58,204 nt of DNA, from contig JAJDBG010000016.1 in NCBI GenBank assembly GCA_029261475.1, forward strand, positions 1 to 58,204, written 5' to 3'. A model generated the notes under the pieces. The model was given only the letters and a program-made list of their open reading frames with translations, did no database searches and was not told where the DNA came from. Within the stretch, counting starts at the first letter, position 1. Every line of letters begins with the position of its first letter. Below, piece by piece: positions 17,859-30,839 of the stretch. This DNA is from Nitrospinaceae bacterium. GTDB lineage: Bacteria > Nitrospinota > Nitrospinia > Nitrospinales > VA-1. A program made the position numbers and the translations under genes.

Positions 17859-19136
17859 TTATATTTCAAATACTTCCCGGTTTTTTAAATAGGGGCGCAG
17901 GGCAGGGGGGATGGCAACGCTTCCGTCGGCGCGCTGGTAATTTTCCAACAAGGCGACGAAGAGACGTCCGGCGGCGAGGCCGGAGCCGTTCAAGGTGCAA
18001 ATCCATTCAGGCTTGCCTGTTTTGCGTTTGAAGCGAATATTCCCGCGTCGGGACTGATAATCACCAAAACTACTACAGGAGGATATCTCGCGAAAGCATC
18101 CCTGTGCCGGTAGCCACACTTCCAGATCGTAGGTCTTGGTGGCAGAAAATCCAATATCCCCTGCACACAAAACGACCACACGGTAATGCAGTCCCAGCTT
18201 CTTTAAAATAGACTCGGCATCGGCGACCAATAGTTCCAGCTCGGTATCCGCATTTTCTGGTTCGACAAATTTGACCAGTTCAACTTTGTCGAACTGATGT
18301 TGACGAATCAAGCCCTGGGTGTCCTTGCCGTAGGACCCGGCTTCGCGTCGAAAACAAGGGGTGTAAGCTGTGTATTTAATAGGAAGATCTCCATCGGCAA
18401 GGGTCTCGTTGCGATGGTAATTGGTGACCGGTACCTCTGCGGTGGGGATGAGGTACAAATCATCGTCCCGCATGACAAAAAGATCTTCTTCAAATTTTGG
18501 CAGTTGTCCTGTCGCCGTCATGCTTTCTTTATTGACGAGGAAAGGGGGATACAATTCCTGATATCCATTTTCGTCGCACTGCACATCCAGCATGAAGTTG
18601 ATGAGTGCGCGCAACAATCGTGCGCCGTCATTTTTGTAAACAGCGAATCGCGAGCCTGCTATCTTTGCGGCGCGCTTTAAGTCGAGCATATCCAATCCTT
18701 CGGCTAGCTCTACATGATTTTTTGGCTCAAAATCGAATGCCGGCCTTTCACCAATGACACGCAGTTCCTCGTTGCCTGATTCATCCAAACCGTCGGGAAT
18801 AGAGGGGTCTGGAATATTGGGAATGTGTAAAAGAATTTCCCTGATCTGTATTTCAGATTCGGCAACCTTTGCGTCCCATTCTACGATTTCCAAATTGATG
18901 GATTTTACTTCCTCCATCTGGCTCTCGGCATCTGCGCCTTCTTTTTTCAAGCGGCCGACTTCGGCGGAGAGTTTTTTCTTCCTGTTTTTTAGATTTTCTG
19001 AATGTTGCAAGGAATTTCTGCGTTCGTTATCCAGTGCATCCAGTTTTTTAAGATCGCTTAAAAAGTCAGTTCCCCTGCGCTTCAAAGCTTCGGCTACTTT
19101 ATCGGTATCTTCGCGAATGAGTTTTATATCGAGCAT
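17859..19136 (-). CDS. serS: Seryl-tRNA synthetase
   Basis: Charges tRNA-Ser. The N-terminal 100 residues form the tRNA-binding coiled coil (NERRNSLQHSENLKNRKKKL). The class II core has motif 2 CFRREAGSYGKDTQGLIRQHQF and motif 3 NGSGLAAGRLFVALLENYQ, the standard SerRS signatures. Length 425 residues is normal. The start ATG shares its A with the TAA stop of the TPR lipoprotein upstream, so the pair is translationally linked. Confidence 0.97.
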   Translation of the reverse strand: MLDIKLIREDTDKVAEALKRRGTDFLSDLKKLDALDNERRNSLQHSENLKNRKKKLSAEVGRLKKEGADAESQMEEVKSINLEIVEWDAKVAESEIQIREILLHIPNIPDPSIPDGLDESGNEELRVIGERPAFDFEPKNHVELAEGLDMLDLKRAAKIAGSRFAVYKNDGARLLRALINFMLDVQCDENGYQELYPPFLVNKESMTATGQLPKFEEDLFVMRDDDLYLIPTAEVPVTNYHRNETLADGDLPIKYTAYTPCFRREAGSYGKDTQGLIRQHQFDKVELVKFVEPENADTELELLVADAESILKKLGLHYRVVVLCAGDIGFSATKTYDLEVWLPAQGCFREISSCSSFGDYQSRRGNIRFKRKTGKPEWICTLNGSGLAAGRLFVALLENYQRADGSVAIPPALRPYLKNREVFEI

Positions 19137-19951
19137 TATTTTTTCTTTTTGATTCTTTTTTTAATTCCATCCAACTTCATTTGTATTAAGGCTGGATAAG
19201 GGTAATTGTCTTCAAGTTCTTTGAATTTATCAAACGCTTTTTGTAAATCGCCTCTTTCTTCGATACAAGAGGCAAGGACAAATTCCATCTCTGGTTTGAA
19301 TTTACTGGCTGAGTTTTTTTCAAGGATGTGATTGTAGCGCTCTTCTACTTCTGAGCATCTCCCCAGTCCGTACAAAATCTCTAGGATTTTGAAGTCTGAC
19401 TCATCGCTGGTAGGGCTCGGTGAAAATTGTTCCAGCAGGACTTCATGCTCTGCAAGAGCCTGCTCATAATTATGCATCTTATAATAAATGGACGCGATAC
19501 GAAACTGTCGCTCGGCTTTTTTCGCGACATCTGTGTAAATATTTATCAGGCGCTGATTTTCAATGATGGCTTGTTCGTAATTTTTGAAATCATATTCCAG
19601 CAGGTCGGCAATGGATTTTTGAGCGTCGATGGCAAATTCACCTTTCGGGTTCAGCTCAATCAATTCCATGAAATAACCAACGGCTTTGATGTTGTCGTCT
19701 AAGCTGAGGTGGTGAATCTCCCCCAGTCGGAACAATGCTTCTTCGGCAAAACGCCCTGAAGGATTTTGTTTCAACACCGACTTGAATAATTCTATGGAGG
19801 AACTGTTTTGACCTTTGATCCATTCCTGATTGGCTTTCTGGATCAAATCTTCTGCACGTTCATCCTGACAGGACAGGGTGAACAGCAAAATAATAGAGCA
19901 AAGGATTGCTCTTAAACGGGGCCGCGAACAAGCGGGATGAGGATTTTCCAT
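19136..19951 (-). CDS. TPR lipoprotein (BamD/YbgF-like)
   Basis: After a basic N terminus comes a hydrophobic stretch ending LLFTLSC, a plausible lipoprotein signal with Cys at about residue 34. The rest is tetratricopeptide-like (ELFKSVLKQNPSGRFAEEALFRLGEI, FMELIELNPKGEFAIDAQKSIADL, EHEVLLEQFSPSPTS), resembling BamD/YbgF periplasmic scaffolds. The track start at 19969 is a TTG; ATG 19951 is preferred. It lies between gyrA and serS in one minus-strand operon. Function beyond protein-protein contact is not readable. Confidence 0.75.
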   Translation of the reverse strand: MENPHPACSRPRLRAILCSIILLFTLSCQDERAEDLIQKANQEWIKGQNSSSIELFKSVLKQNPSGRFAEEALFRLGEIHHLSLDDNIKAVGYFMELIELNPKGEFAIDAQKSIADLLEYDFKNYEQAIIENQRLINIYTDVAKKAERQFRIASIYYKMHNYEQALAEHEVLLEQFSPSPTSDESDFKILEILYGLGRCSEVEERYNHILEKNSASKFKPEMEFVLASCIEERGDLQKAFDKFKELEDNYPYPALIQMKLDGIKKRIKKKK

Positions 19952-19969
19952 AGAACGAGAATCAATCAA

Positions 19970-22447
19970 TCATCCGTTTTCAACATCATTTTCATCGACC
20001 TCTACCTCACCGTCGACCTCATCAGCATCTTCACTTTCAACAAGTTTTTCGACACTAACAACTCGGTTGCCTTCATTCAAAGCCACCAAACGCACGCCTT
20101 GAGTGTTTCTTCCAATGATAGAAATTTCCTTCACGTTCATTCGAACGATGTTACCGAGTGTGGTGATAGCAAGCAATTGATCGGTCTCGGTGACCTGATG
20201 GACAGCAACGACGGAACCTATTTTGTCATTGCACTTGATGGTGATTATGCCCGACCCACCACGACCTTGAACTCGATACTCTTCCAGAGAAGTGCGTTTT
20301 CCGTAACCGTTTTCGGTGACCGTCAACAACTCATTTCCAGGCTCGACCACTTCAACGCCCACGACTTTGTCGTCGCCTTTGAGGCGGATACCACGCACAC
20401 CTCTTGCCGTTCGACCCATTGCCCGCGCTTCTTCTTCTGAAAACCGGATCGAACTTCCGTTCCGGGTCGCTAATAAAATATCTCTGCCGCTCTCGCACAA
20501 TTCCGCCGCTATAACGCGATCGTCGTCTTCAATCGTCAAGCCGATGATGCCTCCCTGCCGTGGCTTGCTATAAGCCATGAGCGCGGTCTTCTTAACAAAG
20601 CCTCTTTCGGTGACGGACACAACGAATTGGTCTTCGCGAAACTCTCGAACGTCGAGGATGCTGGCAATATTTTCGCCCGGCTTCAGGTCCAGCAAATTAG
20701 CAATCGCTTTGCCTTTTGAAATACGGGTGACTTCTGGAATATGAAATACCTTCAACCAATGGACCTTGCCTATATTGGTGAAGATGAGCAGATAACTGTG
20801 AGTCGATGCCACGAATAATTTTTCAACCACATCTTCGTCGCGCAAGTCCATACCTTTGATGCCCTTGCCGCCTCGCCTCTGGGACTTGTAATTGTCCATG
20901 TCCTGACGCTTGATATAACCGCTTCGGGAATAGCTGACCACAACATCTTGTTCTGCGATCATATCCTCTATATCGATGTCTTCAAGATCGCCTTCAACGA
21001 TTTCTGTGCGTCGTTCGTCTCCGTACTTTTCCTTGATGACATTGAACTCGTCGCGAATTATTTGCAACTTCACTTCGTCGTGGGAAAGGATATTCTCGCA
21101 CTCTTTGATTTTCTCAACAATCATCGCCAATTCGTCGATGATTTTTTGGCGCTCCAATCCTGTGAGTCTTTGCAAACGCATCTCAAGGATGGCTTTCGCC
21201 TGAATTTCAGAAAGTTGAAAACTTTCCATCAAACCATCTTTAGCCGCGTTTGGATTTTCTGCACTGCGGATCAGCTTTACGACCTCGTCCATATTGTCGA
21301 TGGCGACTTTCAAGCCTTCGAAGATATGTTCTCTTTCGCGTGCTTTTCTCAGGTCGAACTCTGTTCGCAAGGTAACGACTTCTTTGCGGAACAAAATAAA
21401 GGTGTGTAAAATTTCCTTTAGGTTCAATACCTGTGGCTGCTGATTGACAAGAGCAAGCAGGATGACACCAAAGGTCTCCTGCAACTGCGTATTTTTATAA
21501 AGAGTATTGATGACGACATCGGCGATGGTCCCCTTCTTCAACTCCATGACCACTCGCACGCCTTCGCGATCGGACTCGTCGCGTAAATCAGAAATACCTT
21601 CGAGCTTTTTCTCACGCACGAGAGCGGCGATTTTTTCAACCATGCGTGCCTTGTTCACCTGATAAGGCAATTCGCGGATGATGAGACGCTCGCGCTCTCC
21701 GTTTTTATAAGTTTCAATTTCGACCCGGCCTCGGATTTTGATGATCCCGCGTCCTGTGCGATAAGCGGAACGTATTCCACTGGAGCCGTAGATGATTCCT
21801 TTGGTCGGGAAATCAGGGCCTGGAACGATATCGATCAACTCTTCTATACTGCAGTCGGGATTATCGATCACATGTATAGCGGCTGTTAAAATTTCAGCAA
21901 GATTGTGCGGCGGGATATTGGTCGCCATCCCGACAGCAATTCCTGAGGAACCGTTGACCAGTAATTGCGGGAACACCGCAGGTAGAACAACCGGTTCTTC
22001 GAGAGATTCATCGTAGTTGGTCGCCCAGCGAACAGTGTCTTTTTCGAGATCACGCAATAATTCCTGGGTGATCTCCGCCATGCGTATTTCGGTGTATCTC
22101 ATGGCGGCGGCAGAGTCGCCGTCGATAGAACCAAAGTTTCCCTGACCATCTACGATAGGATAACGTTGTGAAAAATCCTGAGCCAGACGAACGATCGTAT
22201 CGTAAACAGCGGTGTCTCCATGCGGATGGTATTTACCGATCACGTCACCGACGATGCGAGCAGATTTTTTATAAGGTCTGTTGTACAGATTGCTCACTTC
22301 GTGCATGGCAAATAACACGCGGCGATGGACAGGTTTCAATCCATCTCGTACATCCGGCAAGGCTCTCCCAATGATCACGCTCATAGCGTAATCAAGATAG
22401 GAGGTTTTCATTTCCTCATCAATATTGATGGGTTCTATAGATGACAT
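19970..22447 (-). CDS. gyrA: DNA gyrase subunit A
   Basis: The breakage-reunion domain begins with [20 protein letters not shown] and contains the quinolone-resistance region ([10 protein letters not shown]) and the catalytic tyrosine in [10 protein letters not shown]. The C-terminal beta-pinwheel carries the GyrA box [11 protein letters not shown] that separates gyrase from topoisomerase IV. Length 825 residues. The acidic C-terminal tail is typical. It follows gyrB with a 133-base gap and precedes the TPR lipoprotein. Confidence 0.98.
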   Translation of the reverse strand: MSSIEPINIDEEMKTSYLDYAMSVIIGRALPDVRDGLKPVHRRVLFAMHEVSNLYNRPYKKSARIVGDVIGKYHPHGDTAVYDTIVRLAQDFSQRYPIVDGQGNFGSIDGDSAAAMRYTEIRMAEITQELLRDLEKDTVRWATNYDESLEEPVVLPAVFPQLLVNGSSGIAVGMATNIPPHNLAEILTAAIHVIDNPDCSIEELIDIVPGPDFPTKGIIYGSSGIRSAYRTGRGIIKIRGRVEIETYKNGERERLIIRELPYQVNKARMVEKIAALVREKKLEGISDLRDESDREGVRVVMELKKGTIADVVINTLYKNTQLQETFGVILLALVNQQPQVLNLKEILHTFILFRKEVVTLRTEFDLRKAREREHIFEGLKVAIDNMDEVVKLIRSAENPNAAKDGLMESFQLSEIQAKAILEMRLQRLTGLERQKIIDELAMIVEKIKECENILSHDEVKLQIIRDEFNVIKEKYGDERRTEIVEGDLEDIDIEDMIAEQDVVVSYSRSGYIKRQDMDNYKSQRRGGKGIKGMDLRDEDVVEKLFVASTHSYLLIFTNIGKVHWLKVFHIPEVTRISKGKAIANLLDLKPGENIASILDVREFREDQFVVSVTERGFVKKTALMAYSKPRQGGIIGLTIEDDDRVIAAELCESGRDILLATRNGSSIRFSEEEARAMGRTARGVRGIRLKGDDKVVGVEVVEPGNELLTVTENGYGKRTSLEEYRVQGRGGSGIITIKCNDKIGSVVAVHQVTETDQLLAITTLGNIVRMNVKEISIIGRNTQGVRLVALNEGNRVVSVEKLVESEDADEVDGEVEVDENDVENG

Positions 22448-22580
22448 TCTTTCTTTATCCCTTTATTTTTCTTCTACTAAAAACCGTCGCAAACCTTAAT
22501 TTTAAGTGGAGCGGAAAAAACTATTTTCAAAACCGATGAAGCTCGTTTATTGCTCCCTGTCTCCTGTCGGCGAGGCCGAC

Positions 22581-25193
<2,613 letters not shown>

Positions 25194-25386
25194 TTAGTTT
25201 AATTGAGAAAATAGTAAATAAAACCCAGTAGAAACAGTAGGGCTTGTTAGCACTGTGCAAAAATTCTATAAATCATTGAATTATAATGAATAGTCTAACA
25301 GTGATCGTGTTTAAAAATCTGTTAGTAAAGCGGTATGGATGGGTACTACTTAATGTGGATTCCATTATACCTTAATTTTGAAGGTT

Positions 25387-25428
25387 TTATTCACATTTTT
25401 TATACAGCTTTTCTACAGTTTATCCACG
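25387..25428 (+). promoter_or_regulatory. DnaA-box-like cluster at the end of dnaA
   Basis: Four related 9-mers sit in 42 bases: TTATTCACA (25387, perfect to TTATNCACA), TTATACAGC (25400), TTCTACAGT (25411) and TTATCCACG (25420, one mismatch). All are in the same orientation with starts 13, 11 and 9 bases apart. The last overlaps the dnaA stop codon. The 200-base gap to gyrB is AT-rich and contains further weak matches. It may be an origin element or a DnaA-controlled regulatory site for gyrB. Confidence 0.5.
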
Positions 25429-26790
25429 TTCTATTTGTTTGATAATAGTTTCGATAGAATGAGATATTTCATTGTTTTCTTTGATCAAATTTGTGATCTG
25501 TCGGTAGGAGTAAAGCACGGTGGTGTGATCTTTACCGCCAAACTGTTTTCCTATCTCTGGAAGTGATGTGGGCGTGTATTCTCGAGAAAGGTACATGGCT
25601 ATTTGGCGTGGTAGAGAAATATTGCGAGAGCGTTTCTTGGATTTAAGGTCCGCTACTTTGAGATGAAAATGCGAAGCTACTTTTTTAAGAATCTTTGGAA
25701 CGGTGAACTGACGGTTCTTATCGTAGGTGAAATCCTTCAAGACTTCCTTTGCCAGTTCCAGTTTGATTTCTTTGTGTGTGAAAGAAGCGTAAGCGATGAT
25801 CCTCAATAACAGACCTTCCAATTCTCTGATGTTGGTCTTGATATTGTTTGCGATGAACAAATTCACATCATGTGGAATGATTTTTTTATGAAACTCAGCC
25901 TTACGTTCTAAAATAGCTACCTTGGTTTCAACATCAGGGAGCTTGATGTCAGTGATCAATCCCGACTCGAACCGGGAGCGCAACCGCTCTTCAATATCAT
26001 GCATATCCTTCGGATAACGATCGCTCGAAAGCACAACCTGCTTGTGCGACTCGTACAAAGCATTGAAAGTGAAAAAGAACTCTTCCTGTGTCCTTTCCTT
26101 ACCCGCAATGAATTGAATATCGTCCACCAGCAACACATCCAGAGGTCGGTATTTGGAACGAAACGCCGGCATACGGTCGTTGCGCAAAGATTCGATCAAA
26201 TCCACTGTAAATTCTTCAGCCGTTAGATACTGGACCCGAGCCGTTGGATTTTGCTGAAGTATTGCACCGCCAATGGCTTGTAACAAATGGGTTTTCCCCA
26301 AACCAACGCCGCTATATATGAACAAGGGATTGTAAGCCATGGCAGGATTTTTGGCCACAGCCTGGGCCGCCGCATGGGCAAATTGATTGCTGGAACCCAC
26401 GACGAAATTGGAAAATGTGAATTTCCCATCGGCGGAGGGGACCAAATTGTCCCTTTTTTCTTTCAATTCAACGGGAAAAGATTTTGCTTCGGCAGGTGTT
26501 TGTTTGACAACTTCGGGTTTGGTACTCAATTCTTCTTCGAACTGGCCTTCCAAAACGTATTTCAGGACCACACTCTTACCCAAAACTTCTTTTAGAGCCG
26601 ACTGGATCAACTCAGAATAATTGTCTTCGAGGCACTTTTTATAAAAATAGTTCGGAACTTCAATAATCAAGACCTCATTGTCCCACCCGCGGGCCTTTGT
26701 AGGGGCAAACCAGGTAGAAAAGTTATCGAAATGGATCTTGGTTTTTACGTAATCGAGACAACTGTTCCAGAGTGCTTCTTGGGACTTCAT
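25420..26790 (-). CDS. dnaA: Chromosomal replication initiator DnaA
   Basis: All four domains are visible: an N-terminal domain I (WNSCLDYVKTKIHFDNFSTWF), a variable linker, the AAA+ domain with Walker A GVGLGKTHLL, Walker B VLLVDDIQFIAGKE and sensor motifs, and domain IV with the DnaA signature SREYTPTSLPEIGKQFGGKDHTTVLYS (quoted in part). Length 456 residues is normal. It heads the dnaA-gyrB-gyrA group on the minus strand. A box-like TGTGGATAC at 26829, 39 bases upstream of the start, suggests autoregulation. Confidence 0.98.
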   Translation of the reverse strand: MKSQEALWNSCLDYVKTKIHFDNFSTWFAPTKARGWDNEVLIIEVPNYFYKKCLEDNYSELIQSALKEVLGKSVVLKYVLEGQFEEELSTKPEVVKQTPAEAKSFPVELKEKRDNLVPSADGKFTFSNFVVGSSNQFAHAAAQAVAKNPAMAYNPLFIYSGVGLGKTHLLQAIGGAILQQNPTARVQYLTAEEFTVDLIESLRNDRMPAFRSKYRPLDVLLVDDIQFIAGKERTQEEFFFTFNALYESHKQVVLSSDRYPKDMHDIEERLRSRFESGLITDIKLPDVETKVAILERKAEFHKKIIPHDVNLFIANNIKTNIRELEGLLLRIIAYASFTHKEIKLELAKEVLKDFTYDKNRQFTVPKILKKVASHFHLKVADLKSKKRSRNISLPRQIAMYLSREYTPTSLPEIGKQFGGKDHTTVLYSYRQITNLIKENNEISHSIETIIKQIERG

Positions 26791-27504
26791 TTAGGTTACC
26801 TGACAGCTGAATGTTGGGTGGGAGTTGATGTGGATACTATAAAACCCTTGCTGAAAAATCAACTCGAAAAGATGCCCTCATCTCTTTTTTAACGTAAACC
26901 CTGAAATTACAAATGCCTCTTTTTTGAAGATTCAGCCAACTCAAAATAAATTCACCCCTTGTTGGAAAAGATAGCCCCTTCCTTGTTTTTTTAAACAGAT
27001 AAATCTTTATATTTTAATATTTTAGCGAATTACTACCTTGATGATTCTGCTAAAGGGTAGGAAGCCTGGAGAGCCGATGCAGGCATTGGACTAATGTTTT
27101 CAAGAGATTTCATATGAGGTCCGGATTCAATTTTTTCAATCAACAGTGGGCCAGATTCGTTTTTGCTACGGACCCGGCTCGCACTGCCCGATCTTACCAA
27201 TCCACGATGCGCAGTGGATTTTTCCTACCTGGACGAGCGAGGGAGAAATCCCTCGCTTCCCGCCCTTATTATTGTTTCGACGAAAAATGGTCCTGTTTGC
27301 ATCGCTTGGATTTTTCTTAATAATTTTTTCTGTTGTCTTTAAAACCACATCGCGTTTCTTACAAAGGATAAAAAATGATGTTGGCGATGGGTGGAGATTC
27401 CCATCGTCTAAAGGGGACGTGGTTGTGGGAGCCGCGTCCCCTTTTTCATTCCTGCCATTTTCAAATAATCATTGGTTCCCTGCGCAATTGAAACAGAGTC
27501 TGAA
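26791..27504. other. Noncoding region between dnaA and the phage-like element, possible origin part
   Basis: About 700 bases without a convincing gene. It contains TGTGGATAC (26829-26837, one mismatch to a DnaA box), a strongly AT-rich stretch at about 26990-27035 that could act as an unwinding element, and tandem hairpins at 27385-27446. The track ORF at 27114-27320 lacks a ribosome site and a plausible composition. The left boundary of the phage-like element probably lies in this region, but no att repeat is clear. Confidence 0.45.
27385..27446 (+). terminator. Tandem hairpins with terminator form ahead of the terminase genes
   Basis: Hairpin one is CGATGGG (27385-27391) with CCCATCG (27400-27406). 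Hairpin two is AAAGGGGACG (27410-27419) with CGTCCCCTTT (27435-27444), ending in a run of five T. The second has the form of a rho-independent terminator reading rightward. It would end a transcript from the dnaA-side gap or act as an attenuator about 60 bases before the small terminase gene. Confidence 0.6.
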
Positions 27505-27945
27505 ATGAAAACCTCCTCCTTCAACAATGGGCTAGCCGGGTTGCATGAAGAGCTCGATCTCGCTCGCGAAGACATTCGCGAAATCATCCGCAGTTCGCCC
27601 GACGATCTGCAAGCCCATCGAGTGAATTGCCTGTATGCCGCAAAGATTCTTGAAGTCTATAAAACCGTATTGCAGGCCCGCTCCATCGACCCCGAAAAAA
27701 TTCTGATCGACGCTTTGATGAGCGTTGTCCTTGTGCTCAATGAAAAAGGCGAAACGCAATCCGCCGAGGCAGTGGGACGTCATCTGGAAATAATAGAAGA
27801 GAAAGCGAAAGAAAAATGGCGACTACAGGGAGAAGCAAATTGGCTAGCGGAAACGCAAGCATCCGAGCCGTCATCGAATCTTCCGTCGGGGCCTTCGGTG
27901 AATCGAGTGCCGAAGAAAAAGAAAAGCGCAAAGAAAAAGCCCTGA
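27505..27945 (+). CDS. Putative small terminase subunit
   Basis: A 146-residue helical protein (LHEELDLAREDIREIIRSS, YAAKILEVYKTVLQARS) with a Lys-rich tail (PKKKKSAKKKP) compatible with DNA contact. It directly precedes and overlaps the large terminase gene, the usual place of terS, but I do not recognise the family by motif. The start at ATG 27505 is the first good ATG; the track ORF begins 11 codons earlier in the leader. Confidence 0.6.
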   Translation: MKTSSFNNGLAGLHEELDLAREDIREIIRSSPDDLQAHRVNCLYAAKILEVYKTVLQARSIDPEKILIDALMSVVLVLNEKGETQSAEAVGRHLEIIEEKAKEKWRLQGEANWLAETQASEPSSNLPSGPSVNRVPKKKKSAKKKP

Positions 27946-29420
27946 CCGATCTTTTCTATTTTGCACGAACCTATTTTCCCCATCATATAACGGAGAAACC
28001 CTCCGTCATGCACCGGGAGTTGTACGCAAGCTACCAATCCATCATTTTACTGTCCGAAAAAACCGGGCAGGGCGCACGCGAAGTGAGAGCCGCACCGCGT
28101 GGCAACGCCAAGTCCACACTCAGCACTCTGATATTGCCCCTCTGGTGTGTCGTCGGAAAAAGGCGCCGGTTTATCGGTGTGCTTTCTGACACCACCGAAC
28201 AGGCCGAAGAATTTTTAGAATCCATCAAGGCCGAGCTGGAAGCCAACGAACGATTACGGGAAGACTTTCCCGACGCATGCACCAGAGGACGCACGTGGCA
28301 GGCCGGGCAAATCATCACCCAGTCCGGTGTGAAAATAAAATGCTGGGGCAAGCGCAAACGTCTGCGCGGCGCAAGACACGGCGCAAGGCGGCCCGATCTC
28401 ATCATCTGCGACGACCTTGAGGACGATGAGAACATCGACTCGCCGGAGCAAAGGGAAAAAGACCGCGCCTGGTTTTTCAAGGCCGTCATGAAAATCGGCG
28501 GACGTTACTCCGTTTATATTGTGATCGGCACCTTATTGCATTACGACTCTTTGCTCGCTCGCTTACTGAATCAGCCAGGCTGGCGCGGAAAAAAATGGCA
28601 GGCTGTCATCAAATGGTCCGCTTCGCCCTTATGGGAACGTTGGGAAAACATCTTCATTAAAGACGGAGAAGAAACAGCCGACGCATTTTTTAAAAAAAAC
28701 AAACGCGAAATGCTGAAAGGAACCCAGGAACTATGGCCTGAAGGGGAACCCTATTATTACCTGATGAAAATAAGGCTTGCCGACGGACCGGCCTATTTCG
28801 ATTCCGAAAAACAGAACGAGCCGATCCATCCCTCCGAACGATTGTTCAATGACGAATGGTTTCAGTATTGGAACGATGAAAACCTGTCTGTGAAAGGGGG
28901 GCTGGAAATATCATCCGATGAAACAATCATCGCCGCAGTTGACCCCTCCATGGGCGGAGCTTCCAGCAAGGCCGATCCATCAGCGATAGTCATCGCCATT
29001 GTCCGAAAAAACGGAGTCCTGGATATTCTCGAAGCAGACATTCAGAAGCGGCATCCCGATGGCATCATGGAAGACCTGTTCGTATGGCATCAAATGTATC
29101 GACTCGACCGGGTTGTCATCGAGGAAGTTCAATTTCAGGAATTGTTCAAAGAACATGTGACACGAGAAGGAGCCAAACGTGGATTGTACCTGCCCATAGA
29201 AGGCACGCGTCCGCACACCGACAAAACCCTTCGCATCTCAAAACTTCAACCCCATATAAAGAACGGCTTCATACGCTTCCGGCGCAAGCAGATAAGTCTG
29301 CTGAATCAATTGAAGTATTTCCCCAAAGCCGATCACGATGACGGACCCGACGCGCTTGAAATGGTATTCAGTCTGGCCCACGCGCAAAGCATCCAACCCC
29401 GCATCCGTCGCGTTCTCTAA
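27816..29420 (+). CDS. Phage terminase large subunit
   Basis: This packaging motor and nuclease carries a Walker A-like APRGNAKST (about residues 93-101), Walker B LIICDDLEDDEN, and RNase H-like nuclease acids in AAVDPSMGG, VVIEEVQF and the C-terminal DDGPDALEM. Length 534 residues. Its track start overlaps the upstream gene by 130 bases; a start slightly further in is possible, since family homology seems to begin near KALTDLFYFARTYF at residue 41. Confidence 0.9.
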   Translation: MATTGRSKLASGNASIRAVIESSVGAFGESSAEEKEKRKEKALTDLFYFARTYFPHHITEKPSVMHRELYASYQSIILLSEKTGQGAREVRAAPRGNAKSTLSTLILPLWCVVGKRRRFIGVLSDTTEQAEEFLESIKAELEANERLREDFPDACTRGRTWQAGQIITQSGVKIKCWGKRKRLRGARHGARRPDLIICDDLEDDENIDSPEQREKDRAWFFKAVMKIGGRYSVYIVIGTLLHYDSLLARLLNQPGWRGKKWQAVIKWSASPLWERWENIFIKDGEETADAFFKKNKREMLKGTQELWPEGEPYYYLMKIRLADGPAYFDSEKQNEPIHPSERLFNDEWFQYWNDENLSVKGGLEISSDETIIAAVDPSMGGASSKADPSAIVIAIVRKNGVLDILEADIQKRHPDGIMEDLFVWHQMYRLDRVVIEEVQFQELFKEHVTREGAKRGLYLPIEGTRPHTDKTLRISKLQPHIKNGFIRFRRKQISLLNQLKYFPKADHDDGPDALEMVFSLAHAQSIQPRIRRVL

Positions 29421-29627
29421 GTAAGTAGCAGAGCGACTCAACAAAACTCCCTTGCCTCCGGGGAGAAACCCGACTCGATGCTTGAGTCGGCGCAGGGTCC
29501 CGGTTTCGTTAAAGGCATGGCGGAACCGGGGCTCATATCAAAATCAAATATTAAGCGTATCCCATTCCAGCATTTCTGCATTTTTGTTAACCCCGTTTTT
29601 TTACTCTCATTCCAAAATGAAATTGCC

Positions 29628-30839
29628 ATGAAAATTTTTCCCTGGTTTCTAAACAAAGCGAGTGCAACGACACGCGCCATAACAATGGTCCTTCCCCTGG
29701 GTTCAAATCCGGTTCCGAGAACCAAGTACAAAGCATTGGCAGAGGAGGGCTACTCCGGCAACACCGTGGTCTTCGCCTGTATCCGGGAAATAGCCGAAGC
29801 CTGCGCAGGGGTCGAGTGGGGGATGTACCGAAAGTCCGCTTCAGGAGAAAGAGAGCGTGTGAGCGATCACCCCGCACTGGAACTGTTGCGCAAGCCCAAT
29901 CCTTTTCAGGGACGATTCGAGTTGTTTGAAAGTGCCATTTCCTACCTGTATCTCTCGGGCAATATTTATATGGAGTCTGTTGATAGCGGTACAGGTCAGG
30001 ACAAGACTTCGCCTCCCCGGGAACTTTATGTCCTGCGCCCCGACAGAGTGCGGATCATCCCACACCCCATTCATCGTATCGGCGGTTATGAATACGAAGT
30101 CGGTGGCAGAAAGCAAAAGTTCTCGGCCCGGCAAATTCTGCACTTGAAACTGTTCAACCCATTGGACGACTGGTACGGGCTTTCGCCAGTGCAAGTTGCC
30201 TCACTCGCGATTGACAAGTTGAATCAAGGCGATCGCTGGAACGCCTCGCTCCTGCAAAACTCAGCCGTCCCTTCTGGCGCACTGGTTTCCCGGCAAAGGT
30301 TGAGCGACGAACAATTTCGGCGTTTGCGGGATGAAATGCGCGAGCAGTTGCAAGGCGTTCGTCATGCTCGTGAGCCGCTTTTGCTGGAACAGGATCTGGA
30401 CTGGAAAGAGTTGGGTGTTTCTCCCAAAGACATGGATTGGATCGAAGGATTGAGACTCAGCGCGGCACAGATCGCGCAGGTGTTCAACGTACCGCCGGAG
30501 TTGGTCGGACTTCAGGAAGCGACCTATCAAAACCGCAAAGAAGCGCGCAAAGCTTTGTACAGCGAAGTGGTCTGCCCGGTGCTGAGTCGATTGCGGGATG
30601 GTTTGAACCAGTGGTTGAGTCCCCGCTACGGGCCGGAATGGACGCTGGAATACGACCGCGACTCGATACCCGCCTTAGCGGAAGACCAGGAGAGTCTCTG
30701 GAATCGAGCCAACCAGTCGGATTTCTTAACCGTCAATGAAAAGCGTCGCATGGTGGGTTATGGAGAACTCTCCGATGGCGACTCGTTAACTTTTTCCAGG
30801 ACAAAGAAAAAAAAGGAAGATCACACAAATGAAAAATAG
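29628..30839 (+). CDS. HK97-type phage portal protein
   Basis: The sequence shows the HK97 portal pattern: VFACIREIAEACAGVEWGMY, HPALELLRKPNPFQG, SYLYLSGNIYME, QILHLKLFNPLDDWYGLSP and FNVPPELVGLQE in the C-terminal half. Twelve copies would form the DNA channel of the capsid. I start it at ATG 29628 (MKIFPWFLNK), 403 residues; the 50 residues upstream in the track ORF look like translated leader. It overlaps the protease gene by 11 bases. Confidence 0.9.
   Translation: MKIFPWFLNKASATTRAITMVLPLGSNPVPRTKYKALAEEGYSGNTVVFACIREIAEACAGVEWGMYRKSASGERERVSDHPALELLRKPNPFQGRFELFESAISYLYLSGNIYMESVDSGTGQDKTSPPRELYVLRPDRVRIIPHPIHRIGGYEYEVGGRKQKFSARQILHLKLFNPLDDWYGLSPVQVASLAIDKLNQGDRWNASLLQNSAVPSGALVSRQRLSDEQFRRLRDEMREQLQGVRHAREPLLLEQDLDWKELGVSPKDMDWIEGLRLSAAQIAQVFNVPPELVGLQEATYQNRKEARKALYSEVVCPVLSRLRDGLNQWLSPRYGPEWTLEYDRDSIPALAEDQESLWNRANQSDFLTVNEKRRMVGYGELSDGDSLTFSRTKKKKEDHTNEK

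Noticed and set aside
22566-22580. GTCGGCGAGGCCGAC hairpin after gyrB as a terminator
   Set aside because: Short loop of three bases and no T-run on either strand; may be incidental.
27114-27320. ORF of 68 codons upstream of the terminase genes
   Set aside because: No ribosome site, odd composition, and it lies in a region with noncoding features.
29478-29627. N-terminal extension of the portal ORF
   Set aside because: The portal homology starts after ATG 29628; the 50 upstream residues read like translated leader.
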